NCBI RefSeq assembly: GCF_009905375.1
Contig: NC_133647.1
Span: forward strand, 1,302,001 to 1,366,000
Origin: Apium graveolens
Taxonomy: Eukaryota > Streptophyta > Magnoliopsida > Apiales > Apiaceae
Direction: 5' to 3'
Length of the DNA stretch: 64,000 bases
The notes beneath the pieces are model-generated. The model did not search any database and was not told the origin of the DNA. It saw only the letters and a program-made list of their open reading frames with translations. Position 1 is the stretch's first letter, and each line of letters opens with the position of its first letter. A program made the position numbers and the translations under genes. Below, one piece after another: positions 34,551 through 47,284 of this stretch.

Positions 34551-37500
34551 ATACCCCCACGAAGAATAAGATTTGGGGCAAACCCTGAATGTGATAATCA
34601 GGGAGGTCGCAATTAAGATATAAGGGACTTGAAACATAATGAAGTGGAAAACAAGGATTTTAACGTATAAGATAACCCCAAGTATGGGAGAAGGATGAAA
34701 CATTTCATACTAAGGAAACAGAAAGTCGAGTAGGGAAAGGAGACCCAAGACGGTACTCCTATACAACAATTCATGGACCTGTCTAAAAAGAACTTAGACT
34801 ATTATCCCCAACCACCACCCTGAGGAGACAGTGCGGTGGGAAATTCTTTCAGGACCTTTAAGTCGCTAAGCTCTCAGAATTCCAAGGAACAAGCGAACCC
34901 AGTAGAGGCGGGAGCTTGGCTAAAGGAAATATAGGAATCATTTGAGATTCTAAATGATTGATGAAGCACAAAAGACTATTTTATCACTTACCTTCCTAAG
35001 AGAGAGGCCACCCACTGGTGAAAGACCAAGAAAGGCACGGAGCCAGAGGTTAGAATAAACTGATTAAAGTTCAGTCAATTATTTTCGGGAAAGTAATTCC
35101 CAAGGTTATGGAGATAGTGTAAAAGCTTTAGAGCCAGAACAAAGGCGGACGAGTATGATGAATTATGAATCTAAGTTGTAAAAGTTGTAAAGATTCTTTC
35201 TGAGGACAAGAATCCCAGAATGACGTGATGTTTGAAGTCAATGATTAGTGGGTTCATGTAATGGTTGTAATAGAAACTAAAATCAAGACTGGAGTGGAAA
35301 TGAATAAAAAGGCAATACAGTTTGAGGAATGATAAGGGAGTTGGGTATGAGGAAACCCTAAAGACTCGTAGCAATAGAAATAGAAAAGTATGTAATCATC
35401 AGGATGAGGGTGATTCACTATGAGTTAAAGTTGATGGTTGAAGGCATAAGGGATACACATATTGTACCCCCTTTAAGTTGAGAGTATTCGATGAAACTTT
35501 GATATAGATTGACGGATTTATAAGGAAACACGAATGGACTGAGGAGACACGATAACAAGAAATTAGGAAATGGGATGAAGGAAGTGACCTTCAAGAATGT
35601 GAAGTGTAAGACCGGTGGCATGATACCCAGAAAAGGGAGACGCCAGGTATGAAAGATATCCTTATATTGAGATGACTGTTAAGATAAACAACAAAAGTAA
35701 ATGAGGAATTATTAAGAAGAAGTTCACGTTGAACACGACCAATATCTTCCAGAACATCCCTGTTGTCATTACCAAATTAGGAAAGAAAATCGGGTAACCA
35801 TTGTTATCTTTTGAAGGCCATATGGGTTGACCTCAGTTTGAATAAAGATGCAATTGTGAAATTAAGTATAGACTATCGAAGTGAGAATGATTGAATAAGG
35901 TAATCTATCAAGTATATATGACTTGATTTATCCATGGAAGAGTGTAAGTATCTTTTAATGGTGGAATTAAGGATAAAACCCCGATAACTTGAAATGAATC
36001 CTAGGGGAATGCATAAAGGTTTGCATTTCACCCTTAATAGGGACAGCATGAGTTTTGACAGTATGAATTGGAAAGGATTAAGGTAACAACAACCTTTAAG
36101 GATTAGTGGAGAAAATTTTCAGAAGTATATAGATAATGATTCTGGTATTAGTAAATGGTATCTTGATATGCCCTGTGCCTAGCGTGTACCTGATGAAGAA
36201 TTTAAGGATAAACTTAGAGGTTTTACAAGGAGAAAGGTAATATTCAAAGTTCTCAAGAATAGAAATTTTGATGAAGGAAATATGACGTAATTATAATAAT
36301 GCAAGGTGGGGCACTTGTTGAACCATAAGAAAGTATAGATTGATCCAATGAGGGTCGAGATTGGTGAAAACAACAAGGACCCAAGATAAGAGATGTCCTA
36401 AGTATGATCGAGAGTCAGTCGTGGTAATGTTCACATCTAAAGAGTAAGGCAATTACTTATGGAAAAAAATGGTAATTTTTTTTCTCACCAGGACTTAAGA
36501 GAAGCATTTTCACATAAGCAGTGATTGAAATGAGGTAGAAAATTTAGTTAGAGGTGGTTAAAATGACATTGATTGTAAGGAAATTTTACTATCAGGAAAG
36601 GCCAAAGAGGTGGCCAACACTTTAAGTGTAAGAGGACAATTATCGACGCTCGTGCCAGAGGAATACAGTGATAATGGTTAATTCCGTGAAGGTTGTATTA
36701 TGGTGTGAAAGATTGACATTCCTTCTGATGACTGTGCGGTACTCAACCGTAATAGTAGTTTGGTAAAGATTTAATTTATGCAGTCACCATGAGCGGGCTT
36801 TCTATCTTAAAAGGTCCTATCTTGAGATAAGCTAGGAGCATGTTATGAGAGGACTAAATGAACCTTTGAGCCTCATATCTCCTAGTAAAGAAATATGGTT
36901 AATAATGGTATTAGCCTGCTATCGTTTCTTTGATTGAAACTCTTCTCCAATTTAATCTGCTTCATGTCATGTATGTACGTCAGGATCAGGAATGTTCTTC
37001 ACGAATCATGAATGGTGATTACGTTACCTCCTTAGAAGGATTCGATATGATATGAATGGACTCCGTATGGTTAGCTATTAAAACTTCATGGAAAACGAAT
37101 GACTACAGTAGGTCAACGGTGGGCCATAGTAATGCAGGTATGATTCTGCGAGTAATGAGCCGATTACTTACAACCGTGAGAGTTGTATTGGAATGGATGT
37201 TGAGAGTGAGTACCACTAATCGGGTCGTGGTGGTGTATCATTGATAGGCTAATTAAGTCGATTATCTACCTATTGAATACTTATTCCTTCTTATCAATAG
37301 AGAGTCGTATTACTATACGAGGAAGGTTGCGATACAAGCATAGAATTCTAATAATGATGACGTCTAGAATGAAATCCCAGATTCGATTTTCGATGTCGAG
37401 GGAGTTTCAAAGGTGATTGTTTATAAGCTCGAGCAAGAGCATGGGTCCATAGAATGATGGACGGAATAGTAAATATTCAAACACGTGAAATACGATGCTA

Positions 37501-38834
37501 TTATACTTGATGTTGATATATATACGTATATGTTTTGTTCTCCTATGACAAACCTCTATAGTTCAGAGGTAGATTCTAAGCCAGATATTTTATGGCAGTA
37601 TATTTTATATATATACAATTCTCTTCAATTTGTTCTTTTCTCTCCTTTTCATTTTGTATAAGCTGAGAAGAACAACCCTTCCAGAAGGGGAGGTATTGCC
37701 GAATGACTATCTATCTATGTGATAGAAGCCTAGTGGGATACCACATGTTGTTTAATTGCTTGTCAAGTACTAAAGGCTGGCCACCTTCTGTACTAACTAT
37801 GCGATATAACAAGTGTTCATGATCATAGTGATCTCTTAATAAATTCTTTTACTTCTATACGATGGATCAAGCTTTCAAAGATAGAAGCAGCTAGAAATGA
37901 GTAGTATCAGTGCGGTGGTATTCCGATTCTAACGCGTTCGTGATACTAAGGTTGACGTGGTTATTAAAAGGTTATAGAACGCTAACGAGCAAAAGTATAA
38001 CCAGTATAATATTAGGAATGAAAGATAGTAGCGATTACGAACAGGAAAAGAATGGGTATTGAGAAGCAAAAGCTATAATGCTAGAAGCTGTGATGAGATT
38101 CTGTGCAATAGACTTGAAAGAATTTGGAATGATCACTTAACGCGGATTGAGTTTTCTTACGATAATAGATCGTATGTCAGTATCGAGATATCGCCTTATG
38201 AGATCCTTGAGGGAAGACAATGTCGATCTCCCTTATGTTAGGATGATGTTGCAGAGCGCAAGATGCTCGGACCAGCAGTGGTCCAAAGGACCAAGGATAT
38301 AATAGATCTAATCAGAGGACGGCCGGTAGTAGCCCAAGATGGACATAAGAAGTATGTTGATTTGACACGAAAGGACAAAGAATAGGAAGTAGGGGACCTA
38401 GTGCTGTTATAGGTATTCCCTCGGAAAGGATGGATGAGGTTCGGAAAGAAAGGAAAGCTAAGTCCACAATTTGTTGGACCCTTGGATATATTAAGACGTA
38501 TTGGGAAGTTAGCATATGAGCTAGCCCTACCCCCTGAACATGTAGCAAGTTCATAACGTGTTCCACGTATCAATGTTAAGGAGGTGTAATTCAGATGCCA
38601 GACAAATAGGGGCATATAAGTGCATAGACATGTAACCAGACGTAACCTATATGGAGCAACCGGGAAAGGTTATAGATTGAAAAGGAACAAGTGCTTAGGA
38701 GAAGGGTTATCAAACTAGTCAGAGTTTGATGGTAGAACCACAATGTGGGAAAATTGACTTGAGAGTTAGAAAGTGCAATGCTAAGAAAGTATCCCTAGTC
38801 ATTTTTTTATCTGATTCCGGGACGGAATACTTTT
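34551..38834 (+). pseudogene. D gag-pol relic, heavily decayed
   Basis: Recognisable pieces in changing frames: gag start near 34551 (like MPPRKIGTRANPG of C); the gag core at 34840-35160 with stops (WLKEI then TAG); an RT region near 35770-36090; the integrase C-terminal part at 38100-38240 (HLTRIEFSYDNRSYVSIEIS, then EGRQCRSPLC); the post-integrase segment RFGKKGKLSPQFVGPLDILR near 38430; and a chromodomain-like stretch at 38650-38800 (YMEQP..VIR/K..W pattern with stops). Between them I could not align every base. No frame is long enough to work. The chromodomain, where intact, would target integration to heterochromatin. Confidence 0.75.
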
Positions 38835-38847
38835 AAGAAGGGGAGAC
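38835..38847 (+). other. D polypurine tract
   Basis: AAGAAGGGGAGAC directly before the TG of the middle LTR, as expected for plus-strand priming. Confidence 0.8.
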
Positions 38848-40182
38848 TGTAATAACCCCAAAAAAATTGGACTTTTTGCAACCCTTATGAATAGTGATTT
38901 TGCTGATTATGCTGAATAAGAAAACTTTTCATGCCACATTTTGTAGGGGTTCTTTTATTGATATTCTGAGATCTTATTAGTACTCTATATGGTATATAAG
39001 TGTATGTAAAATCGTCAGAATACAAATCCGAATACTTTGATTTTTCCCGAAAATCCACCAGATACCGAAAGAATTGAGTATAAGGTAACAGGATAAAAAG
39101 AGTTTGAATTCAAGGATTATAAGAGAGGATCATAAAAGGAATATAATGTATTGAGAAAGGTTAAGGAAACCCAAGTAATAAGATCCCGGGTATGATCCCT
39201 CAAACGATAAATGAGAACGAAAGTTAAGCGAACCGTATAAAAGATCAGCGGTCATTAGCCAAGTAATTAGGAGCTAATCAAAGGGTAATCGCGTAAACAT
39301 AGCCGTCATAATGTCCGATTTACTTTAGGCTGTTTTTGTTCTTAACATTAGGACCCGTGAACTCACTGCTAAGTTTTGACCATTTCCATGATTAGATAGT
39401 TCATGTTACGAGCTTCGTTTTGATATGTAGTTCCTTTGATTCCGATGTACGGTTTAGGAGAAACGGCCGTTTTAAGTAACGACGTTTCGCGAACGAATTA
39501 TTACCCCTCGCCTTACTTGAAACATAGGTTAAAGACCTAAAAGGACTAATTGGAGTATGAAACATTTATGTAAAGTGTGTTAGGCAGTTGGTAAGACACT
39601 CGCGAAAGAATCGCCTTAAAACTTGTAAAAATGGTTAATTTATTAAAAATGGTGGAGCCGAGGGTACTCGAGCGACTCAAGAGAATCATTAAGCGCAATG
39701 CGAGCGTTAGAATCTAAATTGGTTAAAGTATAGATTTATGAGTGACTTTGGTTTAATTCCAACTTATATGTTGTTTATAGGTTACCAGACTCGTCCCAAG
39801 CCATTTATAACCCCCAGTCGCTCAGGCAAGTTTTCTATCCGTTATACTGTTGTTGTGATGTATACATTTGTACATGCATTATCTTGTGATAGATGCATAA
39901 TGGTTACTTAGCAAATTCTTGCGATATATTGTAGCATGTGATATGGTATATATGCATGCCTGTTTCGTATTCTTGATACATATATCTGTTGATTCAGTCG
40001 ATAATACCTATGCTAGAGATAAGCGGTAATTTGCATATACCCTTAGTATAGGGGACCCAAAGGTGAACTTTTTCTAAAACCGGGAGTCGAGGCTCCAGAG
40101 TATAATATATATATATTTATATATATATATGAATATTTTTCAAAACTATGAATCGAATAAGGTTTATTCGATAACTTTATTT

Positions 40183-40350
40183 TATTATTGAATATTATCT
40201 TGAATATTCATTCGAGGGCTTATGACCCCGTTTATTTATTAATGAATATTATTTTTGAATATTCATTCGAGGGCTTATGACTCCGTTTAGTTTATTAATG
40301 AATATTATTTTGAATATTCATTCGAGGACTTATGACTCCGATTATTTACT
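40183..40350. repeat. Palindrome-containing tandem repeats in the middle LTR
   Basis: Three copies of the 56-57-bp unit seen at 31007-31170. Confidence 0.75.
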
Positions 40351-41118
40351 AAATAATATTCTTTATTTTATTAAAGAATAATGTGTTGATAATCAAACTT
40401 ACTTTTGATTATTCAAATAAAGATATTACTTTCGTATGAGTACATCTTTGGTTATTTAAGATTCATTTCAAGTATAAGTTTTACAACTTCTACTTCAATT
40501 ATTTTTATAAAGATTATTCTTTATGGGAATAGTATTTAAATAATAATATTCAGATATTTTCTAATATATTGGGACTGATTTATTTTATTAAATCAGCATT
40601 ACTCCAAACATCCTTAAAAATGTTTGCGAGCCTTCAAAATGATTTTTAAAAGTTAGAGCGGATCCCAAAAACTTATTTTTATTTATTTAAGATCTTCCTT
40701 TCCAAGGGGATTTAAATATTCGCTCAAAACCTGAGGGATCCGGCTCTGTGGTATTTTTATATTCGCAACAAGGTTGCTATTTTGATAAAAGAATTTTGAT
40801 TACTTACCCAATACTCGGGAAGTAAAATTCTTGGAACAAGTTAATCGATTAACAGACATCGCCTGGGAAATATCGGTGAGTTTTCCTTTCCAACTAGATA
40901 CGACTTCTTGGTGGAGTCGTATCAACAAGTTTCTACTTGGGGAAGGTGAGGACGAGCTTTACATTTCAGAGTCATGGATTTCATCTGAACTAGGAGTGGC
41001 GTAAGTGGTCGAGTGGCGCCGGCCCAGCCTTATTATATTGGCCCAAATGGCCTGGAAGTTCCGCAAGACGGTACATTCCTTAGGAGTCTAGTGTTCAGTT
41101 GACAAGTAAATCCGACAG

Positions 41119-41123
41119 GTTCT
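41119..41123. repeat. Target-site duplication of element E, left copy (GTTCT)
   Basis: GTTCT before the TG of E, repeated at 48591-48595. The uninterrupted site is seen in the D LTR as GGTTCTCCTCTAC. Confidence 0.95.
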
Positions 41124-42430
41124 TGTTAGGTCCCAATTTATTTGTAGAAGGGGGGGTTGAATACAAACAGTACCAAATAATCGAATAAATGCGGAATAAA
41201 AAATGTGAAACAAAATTCAAGTTAAATAAAAATATTATTAAACTTGAAAGGTGTTACAACAACTGTATCGATTACAAGGTATTAATCTCAAATCAATTAT
41301 CACAAATCTAGAATAAATTCGACATGAACTTTTTCTATTTTTGCAATAATTAGAATCAAATGCTAAACGCGATTTGAGATTAAGTTCTAGGGATTTTGAT
41401 CCGCTAGATTGTTACACAAGAACAAGATAAATAATTCTAGTGGTTTGGATTTAACATTAACAAACTAGAATTTTGATCTTGATGTAAGCAGAGAAGAAAA
41501 TAAAATGTTTCAAGGCGGCTGCTTTCTTTTCTTTGTTCTTGAATGTGTTCTGTATGATTGAGATTATTGAGTTGAATGACTTCTGCTTCTATTTATCAAC
41601 AGCCGAATTAATTGAATTGGAATGACAATCCTTTAAGCTTGTATGACAATCGGTGAGACTATCCTTTTGAGCTAGCAAGACAATCGTTTGAACCAGCATG
41701 ACTATCGGTAGGACAATCTTTTGAACTGGCATGACAATCGGTATGACAATCTTTTGAACTGGCATGACAATCGGTATGACAGTCCAGATTGTCATGCTAG
41801 TTCATTTTCAATTGTCTTGCTGATTTAAGATTGAATTTAATCCAATTAAACTTCTGAAAATTCCTAAAATTAATTCTGAATTAATTAATCAATTAATTTA
41901 ATTAATGAATAAATTAATCTTTGCAGATATAATTTATTTTCTTAATTAAATTATATGACTTAATTAATTAATAGAGAATTAATACTAACCCTGAGCAGCA
42001 TCCATTCTTCTGAATATCTTCTGAAAATCACTGAGAATTATGAATCAATTCCACCACTTCATCGTTGACACTCGATGTACTGTCTGGTTCATGAGTGACT
42101 AACTTCCATGACGTTTCTTCATGTCTTGACTTTGACGCTTTGATTTTCTTCAGATTAAATCCTTGTAATTAATGATACTCTGACGAGATCTCTGTCACTT
42201 GATTAAATCCACGATCTTGATTTATATCACTGAGGCATGATCAACTTCTTGAACTTCTTCCAGTGAATTACCTCCTCAAGTCTGTAGATGAACCTTGTTT
42301 CTGAATCCTTTGACAGATATTACTTTGCGAGATCTCTCTGACGGTCGATCCACTATTTACTTATTACATTCTTATTTGAGTTGAGTTGAATCCTCGAATA
42401 TACAAATAGGCCTATGACATATGACTTACA
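41124..42430 (-). repeat. E 3' LTR (1307 bp)
   Basis: TGTTAGGTCCC to ATGACTTACA on the plus strand, paired with 47285-48590. A block of TGACAATC-containing tandem repeats lies at about 41620-41800. The flanking ATCTCCCCCTATTTG (42431-42445) is the polypurine tract read on the minus strand. Confidence 0.95.
41620..41800. repeat. TGACAATC tandem repeats in E 3' LTR
   Basis: The best copies have a 33-bp unit (ACAATCGGTATGACAATC then TTTTGAACTGGCATG). Shorter degenerate copies precede them, and the block ends with the inverse GATTGTCATG. An equivalent block is at 47785-47965. Confidence 0.8.
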
Positions 42431-44760
42431 ATCTCCCCCTATTTGTTTGTTAGACAATAACACACAAATACCTAGAGGATAACTCAACTAACAAATAAGA
42501 AAAAGATATAAAAAGAAATGCAAAGTAAATAGTAGAAAAGTTCTGGACTAGATTTAACATTTTCCAGATTCCAAGTAGATGTTCCTCTAGACTGAACATA
42601 TCTTCAAGTAGTTCCATCTTCATTTGTACAACTACATTTCCTGTTTAGAAGCCCATATCTCTCTTGCTTCTCCCCCTATGAGAATCAACTGATTAAAGAA
42701 GATCACCTTCGTTTACCACCTCTCCCGTACAATAGGATCCGCAGATAAAAACCAATGGTACTCCCCTAACAGCTTCTTCCCTTACTAGGAAATCACCTTG
42801 TGTTTACCACCTCTCCCGTACAATAGGATCCGTAGTTACAAACAACAATGGTTTGGAGTAGTGTACATTTTTAGGATCTTTTTCTTCCTCCCTACTATTT
42901 CTCCCCCTTAGTTGAGGAATCCTCCAAACTATTACTTAAGCTTTTATCTCCCCCTTAAAGAAGGAATGTATGCCGTCGTCTGAAGGAGTTCTCATATTTC
43001 ACTTGGTTGGAAAAGAAATAACAAGTAGTTTATCTTTCTTCCTCACTGTGAGTGTGTGATTCTATTTAGTGTACCTCACATGTGTTTCACTCTTCTCTCC
43101 ACTCGTGTTTACACTCATTCTCACAAGTGTATCACTCTTCTCTCATAGCTCCATAATCCAGCTGTACCTGCAAGGAAAATCACTTTAGCCATCCTTAAGG
43201 AGGTCACAGGTGGTGCAATGGGAGTTCACAAATCCCCATCCTTGTTAAACTCGTCAGATAAATCTGAGTCATAATCTACAAGTTGCTAGTTTCCCTTTTA
43301 GGGTTCCAGATTTGAATTCTGGGAAGGTAAACAATGATCCAAAGATTTTAGCATAAAGATCAAAGTTCCCTTCTAATGTCTGTGAAGACACTTCCTTGTG
43401 ACTCATCAGGTAATATCTGAATCATTGTCAACAAGTTGCCGATCTGCACCTATGTCAGATCCACTATCCGCAGATGCATCCAGGGGATTTAAGCCTGGGG
43501 AGGTAGACACTGACCACTGACATATGGCTTTTGGATCAGTATCCTCTCCTAACACCTGTAAAGGCAATTGGTCCACTAACGAACCTTGAACAATCGAATA
43601 TGACCTTAAAATGGTCGAAACTCTTGTTTCCGTCAACTCATCCTTTGTGTGTGTAACCTCTCCTTGTGCATCAAGAATTGATTATGTTTGAAGTGGTGAC
43701 ACTACATCGGATACCTTGGCCGACAGGCAAAATTCAATAGACTCACCCTGTTGAGAGAATGAATCTAGTAACTGTTTTTGTGCCTTTTCAGCCATTACAT
43801 CTTTTTGAGAAGATGTATGGGGGCTAGCAGTTGTCTCGGTTTAAATACTACTCATCTATGTATGAGACAGAGCTACTGGGTTGACTACAGAACCTTTCCT
43901 TATGTGGTGCACTAGGCACTATCTCCCTCACGCTCATTCATACTACATTTAGTGGTAAGAGAGTGTTGGTTGGTTCTGTTTTTGTGTTTGTCTTTACAGT
44001 CTGGGATAGACGTTGTGGGTTTTCAACCTCATGACTGTTAATGAAAGAAAGTCATTGGAGACTGAACCTGTAACACAGAATATATGGTAATAGAGAGAAA
44101 ATGATTTACAATAGTGATTTCAAAAGATTTTACATGAAATAAGAAATCATTAATGTAGAAAGAAGTTTGATTTTATTTTTCAATATGAATGAGTTTTTTT
44201 TGATAAAACATTGATCACTTAGGGTAAAGTCTAAGTAATTCTCATTCATGTCAAAAGCTTACAAATATCTGCAACATAATGTTAACAAGATATCATTGAC
44301 CGATACTTGTCAAGTACTTTAGATACTAATTGTTATGTTGCATAAACAATATATCACTGCACATATAAAACAATATGATTGTGCCTAGTGATAAGAGAGT
44401 TATAAATATGACGACTCTACTAGTTCATATAAAATTATAACTTCTGTTAGAGTGCCATACCATGTCCTTGACGATTGCTTGAGCAGTATACTAGTTCATA
44501 CCAACCTGAAGTGTGATTGTGAAGAAGAGATTGCATAGTCCAATAGATCTGCAACTGCAAAGTCCATGAACTGTGGTGCACTGACTTCCTCTTTTGACTC
44601 ACCAACCAGGAGTACACTTGTACACATCTTACTAGAGTCCAATTCCAAGTGTAATGTGCAGCAGGTGCCTGATATGACGTAATATTCTCAAGTCTCGTCA
44701 CTGGTGCTATATGTTAGATACTGCTTCCTGATAATAACCTAGCACAATATACAAAATTAT
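42431..44760 (-). other. E post-pol region, noncoding
   Basis: About 2.3 kb between the PPT and the deletion point. On the minus strand it shows short open pieces (for example 43636-43406, Ser/Asp-rich) but no full ORF. SIRE-like elements commonly carry a long region here, sometimes with an env-like ORF. I see no convincing envelope-like protein. Pyrimidine-rich runs on the plus strand are frequent (42640-43170). Confidence 0.6.
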
Positions 44761-44956
44761 AATGATAACATTCCCAGCTTGCAGCCATATCCCTCAGATA
44801 AACCTTTGCTGTTATCTCCAAAGGTAACCAGGGGGCCAGCTTTCTCAATCCACATTTGATAGCAGGGCTCTATCTCCGGTCATATGTCTTGATGATCCAC
44901 TGTCAAGAATCCACACTACCGGTTACACCTGTATACTGCCCTGCACTTCAAATGGA
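44761..44956 (-). pseudogene. E protease stub
   Basis: After the gag stop the minus strand reads VWILDSGSSRHMTGDRALLS and, past a TGA, TFGDNSKGLSEGYGCKLGNVI, matching F's protease. Similarity stops at GNVI (about 44761), which marks the deletion that removed the rest of pol. The catalytic DSG is present, but it is out of frame or separated by stops from gag. Confidence 0.75.
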
Positions 44957-47188
44957 TTAGACCTTCTTCGGAACCCAAACTTGGTTGGGCCCGGCATACT
45001 TGTAGAATTGTCCTTTGTCACGCAAAACAACATTTTTAATTTTAACGATCTCAACATCCTCAATGACTGAACATTTGACCTTGTAAACAGCCTTAACAAA
45101 TTTCTGTTTAAGCTTAGGCACAAATGTCTCCTTTCTAGCCTTAGAAGGACTAGCAGTCTTAGACCTATCATGCTTCTTGTTATTCACATGCTGACGAGGA
45201 GTAGTCTTATCATTAGACACATGCTTACCATTAAAATAAGCATACATCATATTAAAAGCACAAGACATACAATTAGCAACACCACATGCTTTATGAGAGT
45301 GATTAACAGCAGGCAATTTATGCATGGTAGACATGGCATTATTGTTATCCAACTCATGTGTGTCTGAGTTAGTCTCAGTTGCTTTCACAACTTTGACTGG
45401 AACTTTCGACTCACTTGACTTGGAAACAATCTTCTCATTAGCATGATCCTCAGCACGTATTTCTTCTTGAATAACAGAAGAGGTCGCATCAAATGGTTCA
45501 GCAATTGATGCTTTATAGAGGGGTTCATCAACACCCTTAAGCACATGTGGTACTTCCCTCCCTTTAGCACAGACATGAGGAGGGGAGTTTATGCCTAATT
45601 CTCCAATAGCAGCATTGTAATCATAACCTATTCCAGATGTTTGATTAACAGCTTGCTTACTGTAGAACTCTTTAGCCTTCGAACAAGAATTGAAGTAGGC
45701 TCTAACCTTAGTCTCAAGACCGGTGATCTTGTCTTTGAGAATAGTTTCGAGTTTTCTATAACAGTCAACTCTATTCTCTAGAAAAGATACCTGTTCTTTT
45801 AATTTGTCTTGATTAATGTGCACAGGTCTTAATTCATTGACCTCTTTCTCAAGGTCTGTGATCTGTAAACTTAACAGTTCATTATCACGACGTGCATAAT
45901 CTAAGTTACCTCTTAGATGATAAACCATTTCAGCATCAGAAATTTTTACCTCTATTCTTGACGATGAAGCTTTTCTATCAATAGCCATAAGAGCAAGATT
46001 TCCTTCTTCTTCATCTTCACTGTCAGTATTATCCCAGCTTCTTCCCTTTGCCAGATAAGCCCTTTCAGAGTTCTTTCTTACTTGCTTTAGCTTCCTACAT
46101 TCTGTGGCAAAGTGTCCCAACTCATTGCAGTTATAGCATCTAATGGTGCTCCAATCAACCATCCCTGTTTTGTATCCACCACTGCTGGTGTTAGAGGATG
46201 AAGATCCACCTTTCTGGAATTTGTTGTAGTTGGACTTGTACTTAAGCTTGGGATTCCTCCTGAATCTGACATTAGAGAATCTCTTGACAATTTGGGCCAT
46301 TGATTCATCTTCCAATTGCTCCAGCTCTTCCAAGGAATAAAAATCATCACTTGATTGATTTGTAGTAGGAGGATCATATTCTGCTACTAACTCATTTTCC
46401 TCACCCTTGGAAAACTGTACCATTCTTTCTAATTGTTGAGATTGTTGTTGTTGTTGACCTTCAGCTACAAGTGCAGTAGATGTGCTGACCATTCTATCAT
46501 TCCCGTAGACTTCCTTCTGTTTAATCTGCTCCAACTCATAGGTTTTTAACACTCCATAGAGCCTGTCCAAAGAAATCTCACTCAGATCTCTAGCTTCTCT
46601 AATGGAAGTGATTCTATGTTCAAGATGAGCTGGCAGTGTTAAAAGGAACTTTTTGTTGACCTCCCTGATTGAATAATACTTTCCATTGATGTTCAGGTTG
46701 TTGATCAACGCATTGTACCTCTCAAACACTTCAGTAATTCCTTCTCCTGGATTTGATTTGAAATGTTCATATTCAGAGGTTAGGATTTCCAACTTGTTCT
46801 CCCTAACTTCCTCTGTGCCTTCATTAATTACCTCAATAGTTTCCCACATGTGTTTAGAATTTTTACAATTCATCACATGTCTGTTCATCAAAGGATCAAG
46901 GGAATCAATTAATATTAATTGAAGGCTGGCATCCAAGGAGGTTTCTTCCTTCTCAGCAGGAGTAAAATCTTCGGGCTCTTTTGGATAGGTTCTAGCTTTA
47001 GTAGTCACCACACCATCTATTATTACCTCCGGTTCAATAACCATCGGAGTTTTTATACCCTTCTTTAACAAGTTTGAATATTTGGGATTTGCAACTTGTA
47101 AAAATAAGAGCATCTTCTTCTTCCACATAATATAATTCTCATTATCAAATTGTGGAATTTTAACGGTTCCAACTTTGTGTGAAGTCAT
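44957..47188 (-). CDS. E gag, intact (743 aa), SIRE-like copia
   Basis: Starts at ATG 47188 (MTSHKVGTVKIPQF). The upstream extension of the open frame has no ATG. Residues 1-250 form the copia gag core (SKHMWETIEVINEGTEEVRE, LEILTSEYEHFKSNPGEGI, LPAHLEHRI). A Gln-rich stretch follows, then the zinc knuckle CYNCNELGHFATEC at about 351-364. Residues about 420-500 have heptad-like Leu spacing consistent with a coiled coil. The basic C-terminus ends PNQVWVPKKV, which in relatives leads straight into protease. No internal stop. Gag assembles the particle and binds RNA, so this copy could make particles if expressed, but needs RT and integrase from elsewhere. Confidence 0.88.
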   Translation of the reverse strand: MTSHKVGTVKIPQFDNENYIMWKKKMLLFLQVANPKYSNLLKKGIKTPMVIEPEVIIDGVVTTKARTYPKEPEDFTPAEKEETSLDASLQLILIDSLDPLMNRHVMNCKNSKHMWETIEVINEGTEEVRENKLEILTSEYEHFKSNPGEGITEVFERYNALINNLNINGKYYSIREVNKKFLLTLPAHLEHRITSIREARDLSEISLDRLYGVLKTYELEQIKQKEVYGNDRMVSTSTALVAEGQQQQQSQQLERMVQFSKGEENELVAEYDPPTTNQSSDDFYSLEELEQLEDESMAQIVKRFSNVRFRRNPKLKYKSNYNKFQKGGSSSSNTSSGGYKTGMVDWSTIRCYNCNELGHFATECRKLKQVRKNSERAYLAKGRSWDNTDSEDEEEGNLALMAIDRKASSSRIEVKISDAEMVYHLRGNLDYARRDNELLSLQITDLEKEVNELRPVHINQDKLKEQVSFLENRVDCYRKLETILKDKITGLETKVRAYFNSCSKAKEFYSKQAVNQTSGIGYDYNAAIGELGINSPPHVCAKGREVPHVLKGVDEPLYKASIAEPFDATSSVIQEEIRAEDHANEKIVSKSSESKVPVKVVKATETNSDTHELDNNNAMSTMHKLPAVNHSHKACGVANCMSCAFNMMYAYFNGKHVSNDKTTPRQHVNNKKHDRSKTASPSKARKETFVPKLKQKFVKAVYKVKCSVIEDVEIVKIKNVVLRDKGQFYKYAGPNQVWVPKKV

Positions 47189-47270
47189 TATGAATTTTTG
47201 AATGAATAAAAATTCAAAGAGTTGAAAAATCACAAAAGTCTAGGATCTTGATTTGTTCGTTAATCAGAAG

Positions 47271-47282
47271 GCTCTGATACCA
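47271..47282 (-). other. E primer-binding site, tRNA-iMet
   Basis: Minus-strand TGGTATCAGAGC two nt from the LTR end at 47285. Confidence 0.92.
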
Positions 47283-47284
47283 AT

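Noticed and set aside
37056..37244. Short ORFs across 35170-37250 as host genes
   Set aside because: They lie in the decayed D pol region, are short and overlap both strands; no gene-like structure.
43406..43636. A minus-strand frame in the E post-pol region as an env-like gene
   Set aside because: Only 76 codons, no signal peptide or membrane span, and neighbouring frames are closed.
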